From: JBBQNR01 sp963774075
Lineage (GTDB): Bacteria; Actinomycetota; Thermoleophilia; Solirubrobacterales; JBBDJG01
NCBI GenBank assembly: GCA_963774075.1
Contig: CAVZDP010000003.1
Location: forward strand, 682,001-746,000
DNA: 64,000 nucleotides
Direction: 5' to 3'
Shown: piece by piece, positions 7,135 to 15,602 of the stretch
How the letters are laid out: the number at the start of each line of letters is the position of its first letter
Numbering within the stretch: position 1 is the first letter of the stretch
Notes under the pieces: model-generated
The model's database searches: none
Told to the model about the DNA's origin: nothing
What the model saw: the letters and a program-made list of their open reading frames with translations, nothing else
Program-made: the position numbers and the translations under genes

Positions 7135-9609
7135 ATAAACACACGCACCCGGCTGCTTGCGGCAGCGCTTGCGCTCGTGCTCGCAGTCGTGCTCACCCCC
7201 GCGGCCCAGGCCGCGTCAGACCGGAGCGAGCGCGACTTCGCAGGCGACGCCTTCAACGTCATCCCCCCGGGGCAGTCGGGGCAGCTGTTCCTGCCGCCGC
7301 CGAGCGCCACGAACCAGATTCCGCTCTACGACGGCCTGACGCCGAAGTTCGACGACGTCACTGCCGCGGATCTGCCCACGTTCTTCAAGCCGAACGTGTT
7401 CGGCCTCGCCGGCGAGTCGCCCGCGAGCGTGCAGAACCCGCCCGGGCGCCCGGGCTTGCGGATCGAACGCGACAGCTATGGCGTGCCGCACGTGTACGGG
7501 GAGACGCGGGACGACGTGATGTACGGGGCAGGCTGGGTGGCGATCGAGGACCGCGCGTTCGTGATGGAGCTGCTGCGCGGCCCCGGGCGCGTAGCAGCCG
7601 TCGACGCCCCTGGGATCGACCCCTTCGCCCTCGCGACGAGCCTGCGCGGATTCGTTCCGAGCGCGGCGACCGAGCAGTTCCTGGCTTCACAGGAGGATCT
7701 GCTGCGCGCGCAGGGCCCCGCCGGCGAACGGGTTCTCCAGGATGTCGAGAGTTACGTCCAGGGAATCAACGCGGCCTCCGCCAACTTCGGGGCATTGGGA
7801 GCGCCCTGGACCAACAACGACGTGCTGGCGGCCGCTGCGCTCATCGGATCCGTGCTCGGCCGGGGCGGCGGTGATGAGACGCGCAGGTCGCAGCTCCTGT
7901 CCGCGCTCCAGCAGCGACTTGGAGAAGAGCCGGGCCGGCGCCTGTGGGACGACCTGCGCCAGCTCGACGATCCGGAGGCATCCGTCACGATCGATCATCC
8001 CTTCCACTACAACCGTGCATCCCCCACCCGCAAGGGCAACGCGGTGATCGACGACGGCAGCCTCGACGCCGCTGCAAACCGGGCGGTGGCAGCGGCGAGC
8101 ACGCAGACGCGCCTCGCGAGCAACGCTCTGCTCGTCTCCGCCAAGCGCTCGACCAACGGGCACCCGCTGCTGGTCGCGGGGCCTCAGGTCGGCTACTCCT
8201 TCCCGCCGTTCCTGATGGAGATGGACCTCCACGGCGGCGGCATCGATGCCCGCGGGGCGGTCTTTCCCGGCTCGGGACCGTACGTGCTGCTCGGCCGGGG
8301 CCAGGACTTCGCTTGGAGCGCGACGTCATCGGGATCCGACGTCGTCGACCACTACGTCGAGGAGCTGTGTGGCGACGATACGCACTACGTCTTCAACGGC
8401 CGGTGCCGCGAGATGACGACGTTCAACGCGGGCACGCTGCTTCCGGCGGGCGTGAACCCCGCGCAGGAGGTCGTCTTCAAGCGGACGGTGCACGGCCCGG
8501 TGATCGGATACGCCACCGTCGGCGGCAAGCGCGTGGCGATCTCCCAGAAGCGCTCGACCCGCGGACGGGAGGGACTCAACGCGATCGGGTTCTCGGAGCT
8601 GAACGCGAACGTGGCCAATTCGGCGCAGTCCTTCCTCGACGTGGCATCGAAGATCGAGTTTTCGTTCAACTGGTTCTATGCGGACCACGAGCAGGTCGCG
8701 ATGTTCTCGAGCGGCCGCCTGCCCAATCGCCATCCCCACGTGGACCCCGGCCTGCCGGCGATCGGAACCGGCAAGTACGAGTGGACCGGCTTCCTCGAGC
8801 CAAAGCATCACCCGCAGGTGATCGACCCCAAGAGCGGCGTGCTCGTGAACTGGAACAACAAGCCGGCCAGGAAGTTCGGGGCTTCGGACAGCAACTGGTC
8901 CTATGGGTCCATACAGCGAAACAACATGCTCGAGAACGCGGTCCAGCGCCGCGGCGAGCACGACCTCGCCTCCGTCGTCGCGGCTATGAATCGCGCGGCG
9001 ACTCAGGACCTGAGGGCGACCCGGACGCTGGCCTCGATCGCCGCGGTGCTCGACACCGGGCCGGCTCCGTCACCGCGCGCGCAGCAGATGCTCACGCTTC
9101 TGAAGAGCTGGCGGGCGGCCGGCGCGAGTAGGCTCGACCGCGAGCTCGACGGCCTCATCGACGATCCGGGCGCGGCGATCATGGATCAGGCCTGGCCCAA
9201 GGTCGCGGACGCCGTGATGGAGCCCGTGCTCGGGCCACAGCTCGGGCAGCTCGCGAGCCTGATGGGGCGCGACAATCGCCCCTCGCCCACCGGCTCCGCC
9301 TACCAGTCGGGCTGGTACGGATACGTCGACAAGGACCTGCGAACGCTGCTCAGCCGACCGGTGGCCGGCAGGTTCGCCACTCGCTTCTGCGGTAAGGGCG
9401 ATCTCGCGGAGTGCCGTGAGTCGCTGTGGACGGCGCTCGACACAGCCGGCGCGGAGCTGGCAGCGGCGCAGGGGCCGGACCCGGCGCAGTGGCGCTCGAG
9501 CGCCACTGCCGAGCGGCTCTCGTTCGCGCCCGGACTCCTGCCCAACACGATGCGATGGACGAACCGCCCCACGTTCCAGCAGGCGATCTCCTTCGACTCC
9601 CACCGCTAG
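7135..9609 (+). CDS. secreted penicillin acylase-family amidase (Ntn hydrolase)
   Basis: Penicillin acylase-family precursors are exported and self-cleave to expose a catalytic N-terminal serine; they hydrolyse amides such as acyl-homoserine lactones or beta-lactam side chains. The likely nucleophile is the Ser of RLASNALLVS (codon 8119-8121), followed by GHPLLVAGPQ and WSATSSGSDVVDHYVEEL as in the family. The N-terminal part has RDSYGVPHVYGETRDDVMYG. Read from ATA 7135, the protein starts NTRTRLLAAALALVLAVVL and ends its signal peptide at TPAAQA. From GTG 7177 the positive residues and half the hydrophobic core are lost. The ATA is therefore either a rare start or a changed ATG. Length of 824 aa fits the family. 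The natural substrate cannot be told. Confidence 0.88.
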   Translation: MNTRTRLLAAALALVLAVVLTPAAQAASDRSERDFAGDAFNVIPPGQSGQLFLPPPSATNQIPLYDGLTPKFDDVTAADLPTFFKPNVFGLAGESPASVQNPPGRPGLRIERDSYGVPHVYGETRDDVMYGAGWVAIEDRAFVMELLRGPGRVAAVDAPGIDPFALATSLRGFVPSAATEQFLASQEDLLRAQGPAGERVLQDVESYVQGINAASANFGALGAPWTNNDVLAAAALIGSVLGRGGGDETRRSQLLSALQQRLGEEPGRRLWDDLRQLDDPEASVTIDHPFHYNRASPTRKGNAVIDDGSLDAAANRAVAAASTQTRLASNALLVSAKRSTNGHPLLVAGPQVGYSFPPFLMEMDLHGGGIDARGAVFPGSGPYVLLGRGQDFAWSATSSGSDVVDHYVEELCGDDTHYVFNGRCREMTTFNAGTLLPAGVNPAQEVVFKRTVHGPVIGYATVGGKRVAISQKRSTRGREGLNAIGFSELNANVANSAQSFLDVASKIEFSFNWFYADHEQVAMFSSGRLPNRHPHVDPGLPAIGTGKYEWTGFLEPKHHPQVIDPKSGVLVNWNNKPARKFGASDSNWSYGSIQRNNMLENAVQRRGEHDLASVVAAMNRAATQDLRATRTLASIAAVLDTGPAPSPRAQQMLTLLKSWRAAGASRLDRELDGLIDDPGAAIMDQAWPKVADAVMEPVLGPQLGQLASLMGRDNRPSPTGSAYQSGWYGYVDKDLRTLLSRPVAGRFATRFCGKGDLAECRESLWTALDTAGAELAAAQGPDPAQWRSSATAERLSFAPGLLPNTMRWTNRPTFQQAISFDSHR

Positions 9610-9775
9610 ACGGTTGATTCCAAACTCCCCACACCCCTGGATGACGCTGCGAATCTTCGCTGGATCTGCGTCCTCGGACTCGCCCATGCAGCCCTGCATG
9701 GGCTTCGCCCTGCGTCCTTGCCCAGCTCGATTCTCGCGCCCCCAGGGGCGCGCGGATTCGGAATCAACCGTCTAG
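9606..9775. repeat. 170-bp element bounded by a perfect 16-bp inverted repeat
   Basis: CTAGACGGTTGATTCC at 9606-9621 is exactly complementary to GGAATCAACCGTCTAG at 9760-9775. Inside are further perfect hairpins: GCGAA/TTCGC at 9649-9660, GCCCATGCAG/CTGCATGGGC at 9682-9703, and a GCGCCCC/GGGGCGC near 9737-9752. The left arm includes the stop codon of the amidase gene. There is no open reading frame. It may be a small non-autonomous mobile element or a strongly folded RNA 3' end. Confidence 0.8.
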
Positions 9776-9820
9776 ACCCGCCCGTGGCGGACGCAGACCG
9801 CGCGTAGCCGCGCTTTCCGC

Positions 9821-10273
9821 CTAGCGGCCGTAGCTCTGCGACCAGCCGTCGAGGCCGTGACGACCGGACTCGAGAGACACGGCGAGGTTCGTGGCCGAAA
9901 TTCGAACGGGCTGCCCCGCTCGCCTCAGCTGGGTCGCGGCGCGACGGCCGAGCGGCGTGCGAACGAGGTACCAGCGACCGCCTTCGAGGCGCAGGTCGGC
10001 CAGCTTCGCCGCTCGGAGCTCTCCCGAGCGCCGTGGCCGGCCCTCGAGCGCGGTCACATCCTCGCGCGAGACGACCAGGTGCCCGCTGACGAGGCAGTCC
10101 TCGGCGCAGCGAAGCTTCTGGACCATGCCGTCGCGAAGGAGGCTGCGCACGTCCTGTCCGTAGGTGGGCCGCCCACTGACGAATCTGCCGGCGCCCTCGG
10201 CGGCCGCAGCCGCGACGAGCATCAGGGAGACGAGCCCAGCGACGAGCGCAGCAAGAGAGGTTCTGTTGTTCAC
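9821..10273 (-). CDS. hypothetical secreted protein
   Basis: The 150-residue protein begins at a GTG with a signal peptide, MNNRTSLAALVAGLVSLMLV, and a cleavage region at about AAAAAEGAG. The mature part is basic, with one pair of cysteines (RCAEDCLVSG) that could form a disulfide, and repeated beta-strand-like segments such as SGHLVVSREDV and GGRWYLVRTPLG. I do not recognise a family. High third-position G/C supports it as a real gene. It is transcribed towards the inverted-repeat element and is separated from the XRE gene upstream by 121 bp. Confidence 0.65.
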   Translation of the reverse strand: MNNRTSLAALVAGLVSLMLVAAAAAEGAGRFVSGRPTYGQDVRSLLRDGMVQKLRCAEDCLVSGHLVVSREDVTALEGRPRRSGELRAAKLADLRLEGGRWYLVRTPLGRRAATQLRRAGQPVRISATNLAVSLESGRHGLDGWSQSYGR

Positions 10274-10394
10274 CGTGCGGGAGGAGATGGGTGGCCCAGC
10301 CTTCCGTGGCCGGGTGCCTTCGTTTCATCCTAGGAGCGGGGCACCCACCCTCGCCACGTTTTCGGGCCCGGCGGACGCACGCCCGTGGCGTGCG

Positions 10395-10631
10395 TCACTC
10401 GTTGAGCAGGGCGGAGGGGGATGTCCCCAGCGCGAGCGCGATCCGATAGAGGCTCGTGATGCTCGGAAGCGTGCGGCCCCGCTCGACCTGACTCAAGAAG
10501 GGGTGTGAGAGGTCGGTGGCCTGGGCCACCTGCTTGAGCGTCAGGCCCTGGCGGCGCCGCAGGGACCTGATGCGCCCGCCGATCTTGGCGGCGACATCCT
10601 CGCCCTCGAGCCGAGCTACGCGTGGACTCAT
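10395..10631 (-). CDS. small XRE-family transcriptional regulator
   Basis: The 78-residue protein consists almost entirely of a Cro/CI helix-turn-helix: IRSLRRRQGLTLKQVAQATD, then LSHPFLSQVERGRTLPSITS and LYRIALALGTSPSALL. The sequence resembles the N-terminal domain of regulators that normally carry a C-terminal cupin sensor, but here there is no sensor domain. A short AAGG ribosome site precedes the ATG. The target is unknown; the divergent DGPF/sigma operon begins about 225 bp away. Confidence 0.88.
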   Translation of the reverse strand: MSPRVARLEGEDVAAKIGGRIRSLRRRQGLTLKQVAQATDLSHPFLSQVERGRTLPSITSLYRIALALGTSPSALLNE

Positions 10632-10751
10632 CCTTCAGGGATGGTTTCGTGATCGGGCATGCTTCAAACCCGCGACGCGCTCGGCGAACGCGCTGGCCGG
10701 TGGTCGATCTGTCCGTCGGAGTGAGCACGAGATCGAAAAGATCGCGGGGCG

Positions 10752-10778
10752 TGTCGATTTCGCCGGCCCTCGTTCGAC
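10752..10778 (+). promoter_or_regulatory. ECF42-type promoter upstream of the DGPF gene
   Basis: TGTCGA at 10752-10757, a 17-nt spacer, then CGAC at 10775-10778. TGTCGA with a CGA/TC -10 is the motif I recall being reported for ECF42 sigma factors. It lies about 80 bp before the DGPF gene, whose operon encodes such a sigma factor, so autoregulation is likely. Confidence 0.55.
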
Positions 10779-10856
10779 GTGGTAAGTAGAGCCAGGTTCA
10801 GCCGGTCGAGACCGTCCGGAGGACCGGCTTCGAACCCAACCAGAAGGAGGCATTCG

Positions 10857-11285
10857 ATGCGATTCATGATCCTGGTCAAGGCCACCGAGGAGTCGGAGGC
10901 GGGCGTCATGCCCAGCGAGGAGCTCCTTACCGAGATGGGGAAGTACAACGAGGAGCTGGCCAAGGCCGGCGTGATGCTCGCGGGCGAGGGGCTCCACCCG
11001 AGCTCGAAGGGCGCGCGCGTCAGGTTCTCCGGCAAGGAGCGCACCGTCTTGGACGGGCCCTTCGCCGAGACGAAGGAGCTGGTCGCCGGCTTCTGGCTGA
11101 TTCAGACCAAGTCGAGGGAAGAGGCGATCGAGTGGGTCAAGCGCTGCCCCAACCCAATGAGCGGGCCCTCCGAGATCGAAATTCGCCAGGTGTTCGAGAC
11201 CGACGACTTCGGTGACGAGCTCACGCCCGAGCTCAGGGAGCAGGAGGAACGCCGGCGGGCGCAGGCAGAGGCGAACCAGCAGTAG
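10857..11285 (+). CDS. YCII/DGPF-domain protein
   Basis: The 142-residue YCII-related protein carries the name-giving motif DGPF in RTVLDGPFAETKELVAGFW, and begins MRFMILVKATEESEAGV. DGPF proteins are the standard genomic partners of ECF42 sigma factors, and one follows here 52 bp downstream. The ATG at 10857 is chosen because AGAAGGAGG lies 6 nt upstream, an excellent ribosome site. The biochemical role of DGPF proteins is unknown; they are proposed as signalling partners or targets of the sigma factor. The C-terminus is a charged helix (LREQEERRRAQAEANQQ). Confidence 0.92.
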   Translation: MRFMILVKATEESEAGVMPSEELLTEMGKYNEELAKAGVMLAGEGLHPSSKGARVRFSGKERTVLDGPFAETKELVAGFWLIQTKSREEAIEWVKRCPNPMSGPSEIEIRQVFETDDFGDELTPELREQEERRRAQAEANQQ

Positions 11286-11337
11286 TTCCTCGCCCGTCGA
11301 GCTTGCGTCAACGGGAACAGCTGCTTTAGTCATAGTC

Positions 11338-12651
11338 GTGACCGCTTCCGCAACGCACGGTGCGATCGACGCGATCTGGAGGATCGAGTCGGCCAGGATC
11401 ATCGCCGGTCTCGCACGGATCACCCGCGATGTCGGCCTGGCGGAAGAGCTCGCGCAGGACGCGCTCGTCGCCGCGCTCGAGCAGTGGCCCGAGTCAGGCG
11501 TTCCGGACAACCCGGGCGCCTGGCTCATGGCCACCGCGAAGCATCGCGCGATCGATCAGCTGCGCAGGCGCTCGCGGCTCGAGCGCAAGTACGAGGAGCT
11601 AGCTCGCGACGTCGAGGGCCGGCGAGGGGCGCCCGAGCCGGATCTCGAAGCCGCGATCGACGCCGACATCGAAGACGACCTCCTGCGCCTCGTGTTCACG
11701 TGCTGTCACCCGGTGCTCTCCCCCGAGGCGCGCGTTGCTCTCACGCTCCGCTTGCTCGGAGGCTTGACGACCGTGGAGATCGCGCGTGCGTTCCTCGTCG
11801 CGGAGCCGACCGTCGCCCAGCGAATCGTCCGAGCCAAACGGACCCTCGCCGAAGCACGTGTGCCCTTCGAGGTTCCCGGTGCAGAGGAGCTCCCCACCCG
11901 GCTTTCGTCGGTGCTCGAGGTGATCTACCTCGTCTTCAACGAGGGCTACTCCGCGACCGCCGGCGACGACTGGATGCGGCCCGCGCTTTGCGAGGATGCG
12001 CTTCGTCTCGGCCGCATCCTCGCCGAGCTCGTTCCGCAAGAGCCGGAGGTCCACGGCCTCGTCGCTCTGATGGAGATCCAGGCGTCTCGCTCACGCGCGC
12101 GAGTCGGCCCGTCGGGAGAGCCCGTCCTGTTGCTCGATCAAGACCGTGCGCGCTGGGACTACATCCTCGTCGGTCGAGGTCTTGCGGCGCTCGAGCGTGC
12201 CGAGCAGCTCGGCGGCGCGCTCGGCACGTACGCGCTCCAAGCGGCGATCGCCGCCTGTCACGCGCGGGCACGTACTGCGGATGAGACCGATTGGGAGCGC
12301 ATCGCAGCGCTCTACGACGCGCTCGCCCAACTCGCGCCATCACCCGTCGTGGAGCTGAACCGCGCGGTCGCGCTCGCGATGGCGTTCGGTCCGGCGGAGG
12401 GCCTGGAGCTCGTCGATGCGCTGACCTCGGAGCCATCGCTCGAGAGCTACCACCTCTTGCCGAGCGTGCGCGGCGACCTCCTCGCAAAGCTCGGCCGCTT
12501 CGACGAGGCGCGTGAGGAGTTCGAGCGCGCGGCTTCGCTCACGCGAAACGAGCGGGTGCGCAAGCTGCTCCTCGAGCGCGCCGCCACGTGCGGGCGACCT
12601 CCTGGGCGCGATCTATCGCCGGCGGCGGTGCCTTCGCGGAGCCCCGGGTAG
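11338..12651 (+). CDS. ECF42-type RNA polymerase sigma factor (DUF6596 C-terminal extension)
   Basis: The 437-residue sigma factor has region 2 (about 10-80: LARITRDVGLAEELAQDALV, then PDNPGAWLMATAKHRAID), region 4 (about 120-170: FTCCHPVLSPEARVALTLRL, then TTVEIARAFLVAEPTVAQRI) and a long C-terminal alpha-helical, TPR-like extension of about 230 residues (VYLVFNEGYSATAGDDW, then ELNRAVALAMAFGPAEGL). This architecture, next to a DGPF gene, defines the ECF42 group. These have no anti-sigma factor; the extension is thought to control activity. GTG 11338 is the start that fits the conserved beginning. The matching promoter at 10752 suggests positive autoregulation. Confidence 0.93.
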   Translation: MTASATHGAIDAIWRIESARIIAGLARITRDVGLAEELAQDALVAALEQWPESGVPDNPGAWLMATAKHRAIDQLRRRSRLERKYEELARDVEGRRGAPEPDLEAAIDADIEDDLLRLVFTCCHPVLSPEARVALTLRLLGGLTTVEIARAFLVAEPTVAQRIVRAKRTLAEARVPFEVPGAEELPTRLSSVLEVIYLVFNEGYSATAGDDWMRPALCEDALRLGRILAELVPQEPEVHGLVALMEIQASRSRARVGPSGEPVLLLDQDRARWDYILVGRGLAALERAEQLGGALGTYALQAAIAACHARARTADETDWERIAALYDALAQLAPSPVVELNRAVALAMAFGPAEGLELVDALTSEPSLESYHLLPSVRGDLLAKLGRFDEAREEFERAASLTRNERVRKLLLERAATCGRPPGRDLSPAAVPSRSPG

Positions 12652-12684
12652 GATCGCCGCAGCCGAACAGAGAGGAGCGAGCCG

Positions 12685-13308
12685 ATGCCCCAGTATCCGG
12701 TCGGGTTCTCGGTCGAGTACCCGGATCGCCAGCTGAACCGCCTCACGACCGCCTTGCGGATCTTCACGGTGATCCCGATCGCGATTGTGCTCGCCACGAT
12801 CGAGGGCTTCAGCGGCCAGTGGGGCGCCGATACCGAGTCCGCCATCGCCGTGGGAGGAACGGGACTGCTGTTCCTGCCCCCGCTGCTTCTGATCGTGTTC
12901 CGGCAGAAGTACCCGCGCTGGTGGTTCGACTGGAATCTCCAGCTGCTGCGCTTCATGAACCGCATCGGCGTCTACCTGGCGCTGATGGACGACCGCTATC
13001 CGTCGACCGACGAGCAGCAGGCGGTGCGCCTCGACTTCGACTTCCCAGACGCCCGACATGGTCTGAACCGCTGGCTGCCGCTCGTGAAGTGGCTCCTCGC
13101 GATCCCGCACTACATCGTGCTCTTGTTCCTCTACGTCGGCGTGATCGTGGCGGTGATCATCGCGTGGTTCGCCATCGTGTTCACGGGCCGCTATCCGCGC
13201 GGGCTGTTCGACTACGTGGAAGGCGTCATCCGCTGGCACAACCGCGTGGCCTGCTACGCCTTCGTACTGGTGTGTGACGAGTACCCGCCGTTCCGCCTCC
13301 GGCCCTGA
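12685..13308 (+). CDS. DUF4389 membrane protein
   Basis: The 207-residue protein has a cytoplasmic start (QYPVGFSVEYPDRQLNRLTT) and hydrophobic segments at about 28-45, 58-72 and 130-165. Conserved family pieces include RQKYPRWWFDWNLQLLRF, YPSTDEQQAVRLDFDFPD and VVFTGRYPRG-like IVFTGRYPRGLFDYVEGVIR, ending DEYPPFRLRP. DUF4389 is common in actinobacteria and its function is unknown. The ATG is preceded by a good AGAGAGGAG ribosome site. It follows the sigma factor by 33 bp and may be read through from it, but nothing links the functions. Confidence 0.88.
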   Translation: MPQYPVGFSVEYPDRQLNRLTTALRIFTVIPIAIVLATIEGFSGQWGADTESAIAVGGTGLLFLPPLLLIVFRQKYPRWWFDWNLQLLRFMNRIGVYLALMDDRYPSTDEQQAVRLDFDFPDARHGLNRWLPLVKWLLAIPHYIVLLFLYVGVIVAVIIAWFAIVFTGRYPRGLFDYVEGVIRWHNRVACYAFVLVCDEYPPFRLRP

Positions 13309-13358
13309 GGCGCGCGAGTGCCTACTCGAAGCTGACCCCAGCGCTCGACGGGACCTCC

Positions 13359-13403
13359 GATGGAGCTGGCCGGGCTCGAACCCGGCGACCTCCTGGGTGC
13401 GAT
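13359..13403 (-). pseudogene. tRNA-Ala 3'-half fragment (att-like direct repeat)
   Basis: On the minus strand this gives the anticodon 3' side, variable loop, T arm and acceptor end of tRNA-Ala. Compared with 15402-15445 it has one extra base in the T stem, which breaks stem pairing, and one substitution. The D arm and 5' acceptor half are missing. It cannot be a working tRNA and is best read as the far attachment-site copy of the islet. Confidence 0.75.
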
Positions 13404-13476
13404 TCGGGGGCGCTGTAGTGCCGGTCATCGCCTAAACCGAACTCGAGATCGAGCACTCTCCCGCAAACAGCGTCGC

Positions 13477-13505
13477 TTGACCTGCTGGCGTATTGGGCTT
13501 ATGGT
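13477..13505 (+). promoter_or_regulatory. sigma-70-type promoter of the islet operon
   Basis: TTGACC at 13477-13482, a 17-nt spacer, then TATGGT at 13500-13505. Transcription would begin near 13512, leaving only about 6 nt before the TetR ATG at 13518. The -10 box and start region are the natural place for autorepression by the TetR protein. Confidence 0.65.
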
Positions 13506-13517
13506 CCCTCAAGCGAA

Positions 13518-14120
13518 ATGCCTACCCGAGTTTCCCCCAGGCGCAAGTATCGGATGGTCGCCAGGGCTGAGGCAGCCGCCGCGACCCAGGAGCGGTTGCT
13601 CGCGTCGGCCTGGCGGCACTTCTCGGAGCATTCCTACGAGCAGGTCCGGCTTGCCGACGTTGCGGCCGACGCCGGAGTGACGGTGCAGACGCTGCACGCC
13701 CGGTTCGGCACGAAGGACGATCTGTTCGTCGCCGCTTGGGCCTGGGCGATAGGTCCGGAAGGCGCCCGCCGGGAGAACGCTCCGACTGGCGACGTGCGAG
13801 CGGCGGTGCGGCTGATCTACGACTCCTACGAGTTCCAGGGTGACGCGGTTCTGCGCCTGTTGGCGGAGGAAGATCGCATCCCCGCAGTTCACGATATGGC
13901 TGAGAGCGGCCGGGCCTGGCACCGCGCCTGGGTGGAGCGCACCTTCGCCGGTCTGCTTACCGGTGTGAGGGGCGTTGCGCGCGAGCGCCGGCTTGTAACG
14001 CTGGTCGTGGCGACCGACCTGCTTGTTTGGAAGCTGCTGCGACGTGAGATGGGGCTCGGCCGGTCGACGGCCGAGCGGATCGTTATCGAGATGATCACCG
14101 CTACGAAAGGAGCGTCCTGA
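13518..14120 (+). CDS. TetR/AcrR-family transcriptional regulator
   Basis: The 200-residue protein has an N-terminal TetR helix-turn-helix at about residues 20-68 (TQERLLASAWRHFSEHSY, then LADVAADAGVTVQTLHARFG, then TKDDLFVAAW). The helical C-terminal ligand-binding region is not similar to any subgroup I recognise. Its stop overlaps the start of the glycosyltransferase (TGATG), so the two are one transcription unit. TetR proteins commonly repress their own operon, which would make the glycosyltransferase inducible by a small molecule. Third codon positions are less G/C-rich than in flanking genes, consistent with transfer. Confidence 0.9.
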   Translation: MPTRVSPRRKYRMVARAEAAAATQERLLASAWRHFSEHSYEQVRLADVAADAGVTVQTLHARFGTKDDLFVAAWAWAIGPEGARRENAPTGDVRAAVRLIYDSYEFQGDAVLRLLAEEDRIPAVHDMAESGRAWHRAWVERTFAGLLTGVRGVARERRLVTLVVATDLLVWKLLRREMGLGRSTAERIVIEMITATKGAS

Positions 14121-15403
14121 TGGCGCGACTGCTCGTCTATCTCTCTGCCTCGTCGGGGAACACCTTCCCTGCGATCGACATGCTGCTCGAGCTCCAGCGC
14201 CGCGGTCACGAGGTTCACGTGCGCAGCCGGGCGTCTGACGTCGACGGTTACGGAGCGCTCGGATTGCGCGTCGCGGCGATCGACCCTCACGTCGAGCAGG
14301 TCGAGTTCGACGACTGGCGCGGGAAATCTCAGGTCGACGCGTTCATGCGAATGGTGCGCGCCTATCGTTCATGCGCGAAGCTCGAGATTCCCGACATGCG
14401 CCGGGCGATTTCGGAGGTCGGTCCGGATGCTCTGATCATCGACGTCAACTGCTTCGGCGCGATGTTCGTTGCCGAGGCGTCGGGACTGCCCTCGGTTGTC
14501 TACTGTCCGTATCCGCCGGCGTTTCGCTCCAAGGACGTCCCTCCGCACGGACTCGGTTTGCGTCCGGCGCGCGGGCCGCTCGGCAGGACACGGGACCGAA
14601 TCCTCAGACGCTTTGGCGATCGCAAGTTGGCTCCGGAACTGGCGCGGTTCAACGACCTCAGAACCGGTCTCGGATTACCGGCCGTCCGCAACTTCGACGA
14701 TCAGTTCCTGAAGTCCGATCTGTTCGTTGCCTTCACCGCCGAACCATACGAATACCACCGCAGCGACTGGCCGCAAGAGGTACGCCTCGTCGGGCCGGGG
14801 CTGTGGGAGCCGCCGGCCGATCCGCCCGCATGGTTGGAAACCGAGAGTCGCCCAATCGTGCTCGTCACCGCATCGACTGCGTTTCAGCTCGACGCGAAGC
14901 TCATCGCCACCACGCTCGACGCACTCGCGGGCGAGGACTTGGCGGTCGTGGCGACCACCGCAGCCCAGGACCCGGGCGAGTTCCGCGTGCCGGCCAATGC
15001 GCACGTGGAGCAGTTCTTACCGCACGCCCCGATCCTGGCCCGTGCCACATGCGTCGTTTCACACGGCGGTCAGGGGATCACTCAGAAAGCGCTCGCCGCC
15101 GGCGTCCCAATGTGCGTTGTGCCGTTCTCTCGCGACCAGTTCGACGTCGCCAGACGCGTCGAGCTGAACGATGCAGGCGTGCGCCTTCACCACAAGCGCC
15201 TCAACCCCGACCGACTCCGCCGCGCTGTGCGGATCGCAATGGCCAAACGCCCCGGTGCCGAACGCATCGCGCGATCGTTCGCGAACGCCGGCGGTCCGTC
15301 GGCGGCTGCGACGGCGGTCGATGAGCTGCTGGCCGCGTCGGCCGGCGACGCCTCGCCGAATGGAGCCCAAGGAGTGGCGGCCGCGATGAGGCATCCCTTG
15401 TGA
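14120..15403 (+). CDS. UGT/MGT-like glycosyltransferase (GT1 family)
   Basis: The 427-residue GT-B-fold enzyme begins MARLLVYLSASSGNTFPAID, the acceptor-domain start with a glycine-rich loop. Its donor-domain signature is FLPHAPILARATCVVSHGGQ followed by GITQKALAAGVPMCVVPFS, equivalent to the HxGxGxxxEAL...P region of UGT and macrolide glycosyltransferases. Members transfer sugar from a nucleotide donor to small hydrophobic acceptors, in biosynthesis or detoxification. An AAAGGAG ribosome site precedes the ATG. It is probably controlled by the TetR gene it overlaps. The TGA at 15401-15403 abuts the 3' end of tRNA-Ala. Codon use (many TAT, TGT, TTT codons) differs from neighbours. Confidence 0.9.
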   Translation: MARLLVYLSASSGNTFPAIDMLLELQRRGHEVHVRSRASDVDGYGALGLRVAAIDPHVEQVEFDDWRGKSQVDAFMRMVRAYRSCAKLEIPDMRRAISEVGPDALIIDVNCFGAMFVAEASGLPSVVYCPYPPAFRSKDVPPHGLGLRPARGPLGRTRDRILRRFGDRKLAPELARFNDLRTGLGLPAVRNFDDQFLKSDLFVAFTAEPYEYHRSDWPQEVRLVGPGLWEPPADPPAWLETESRPIVLVTASTAFQLDAKLIATTLDALAGEDLAVVATTAAQDPGEFRVPANAHVEQFLPHAPILARATCVVSHGGQGITQKALAAGVPMCVVPFSRDQFDVARRVELNDAGVRLHHKRLNPDRLRRAVRIAMAKRPGAERIARSFANAGGPSAAATAVDELLAASAGDASPNGAQGVAAAMRHPL

Positions 15404-15477
<74 letters not shown>

Positions 15478-15602
15478 GTGGGGCCGATTATAGGCGCGCG
15501 TATTCGCGGCTCCGACGCGGGCGCCTGGCGGAAAGCCTGAGAATCGCGCCGTGCAGGGCTCCCCGCGGGACGCGACGCCCGCGGCGCGCTTCTGCAAACC
15601 TA

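Noticed and set aside
7177..7212. GTG 7177 as the start of the penicillin acylase
   Set aside because: It has no ribosome site and gives a signal peptide lacking its positive N-region; the ATA at 7135 with AGGAGAGG fits better.
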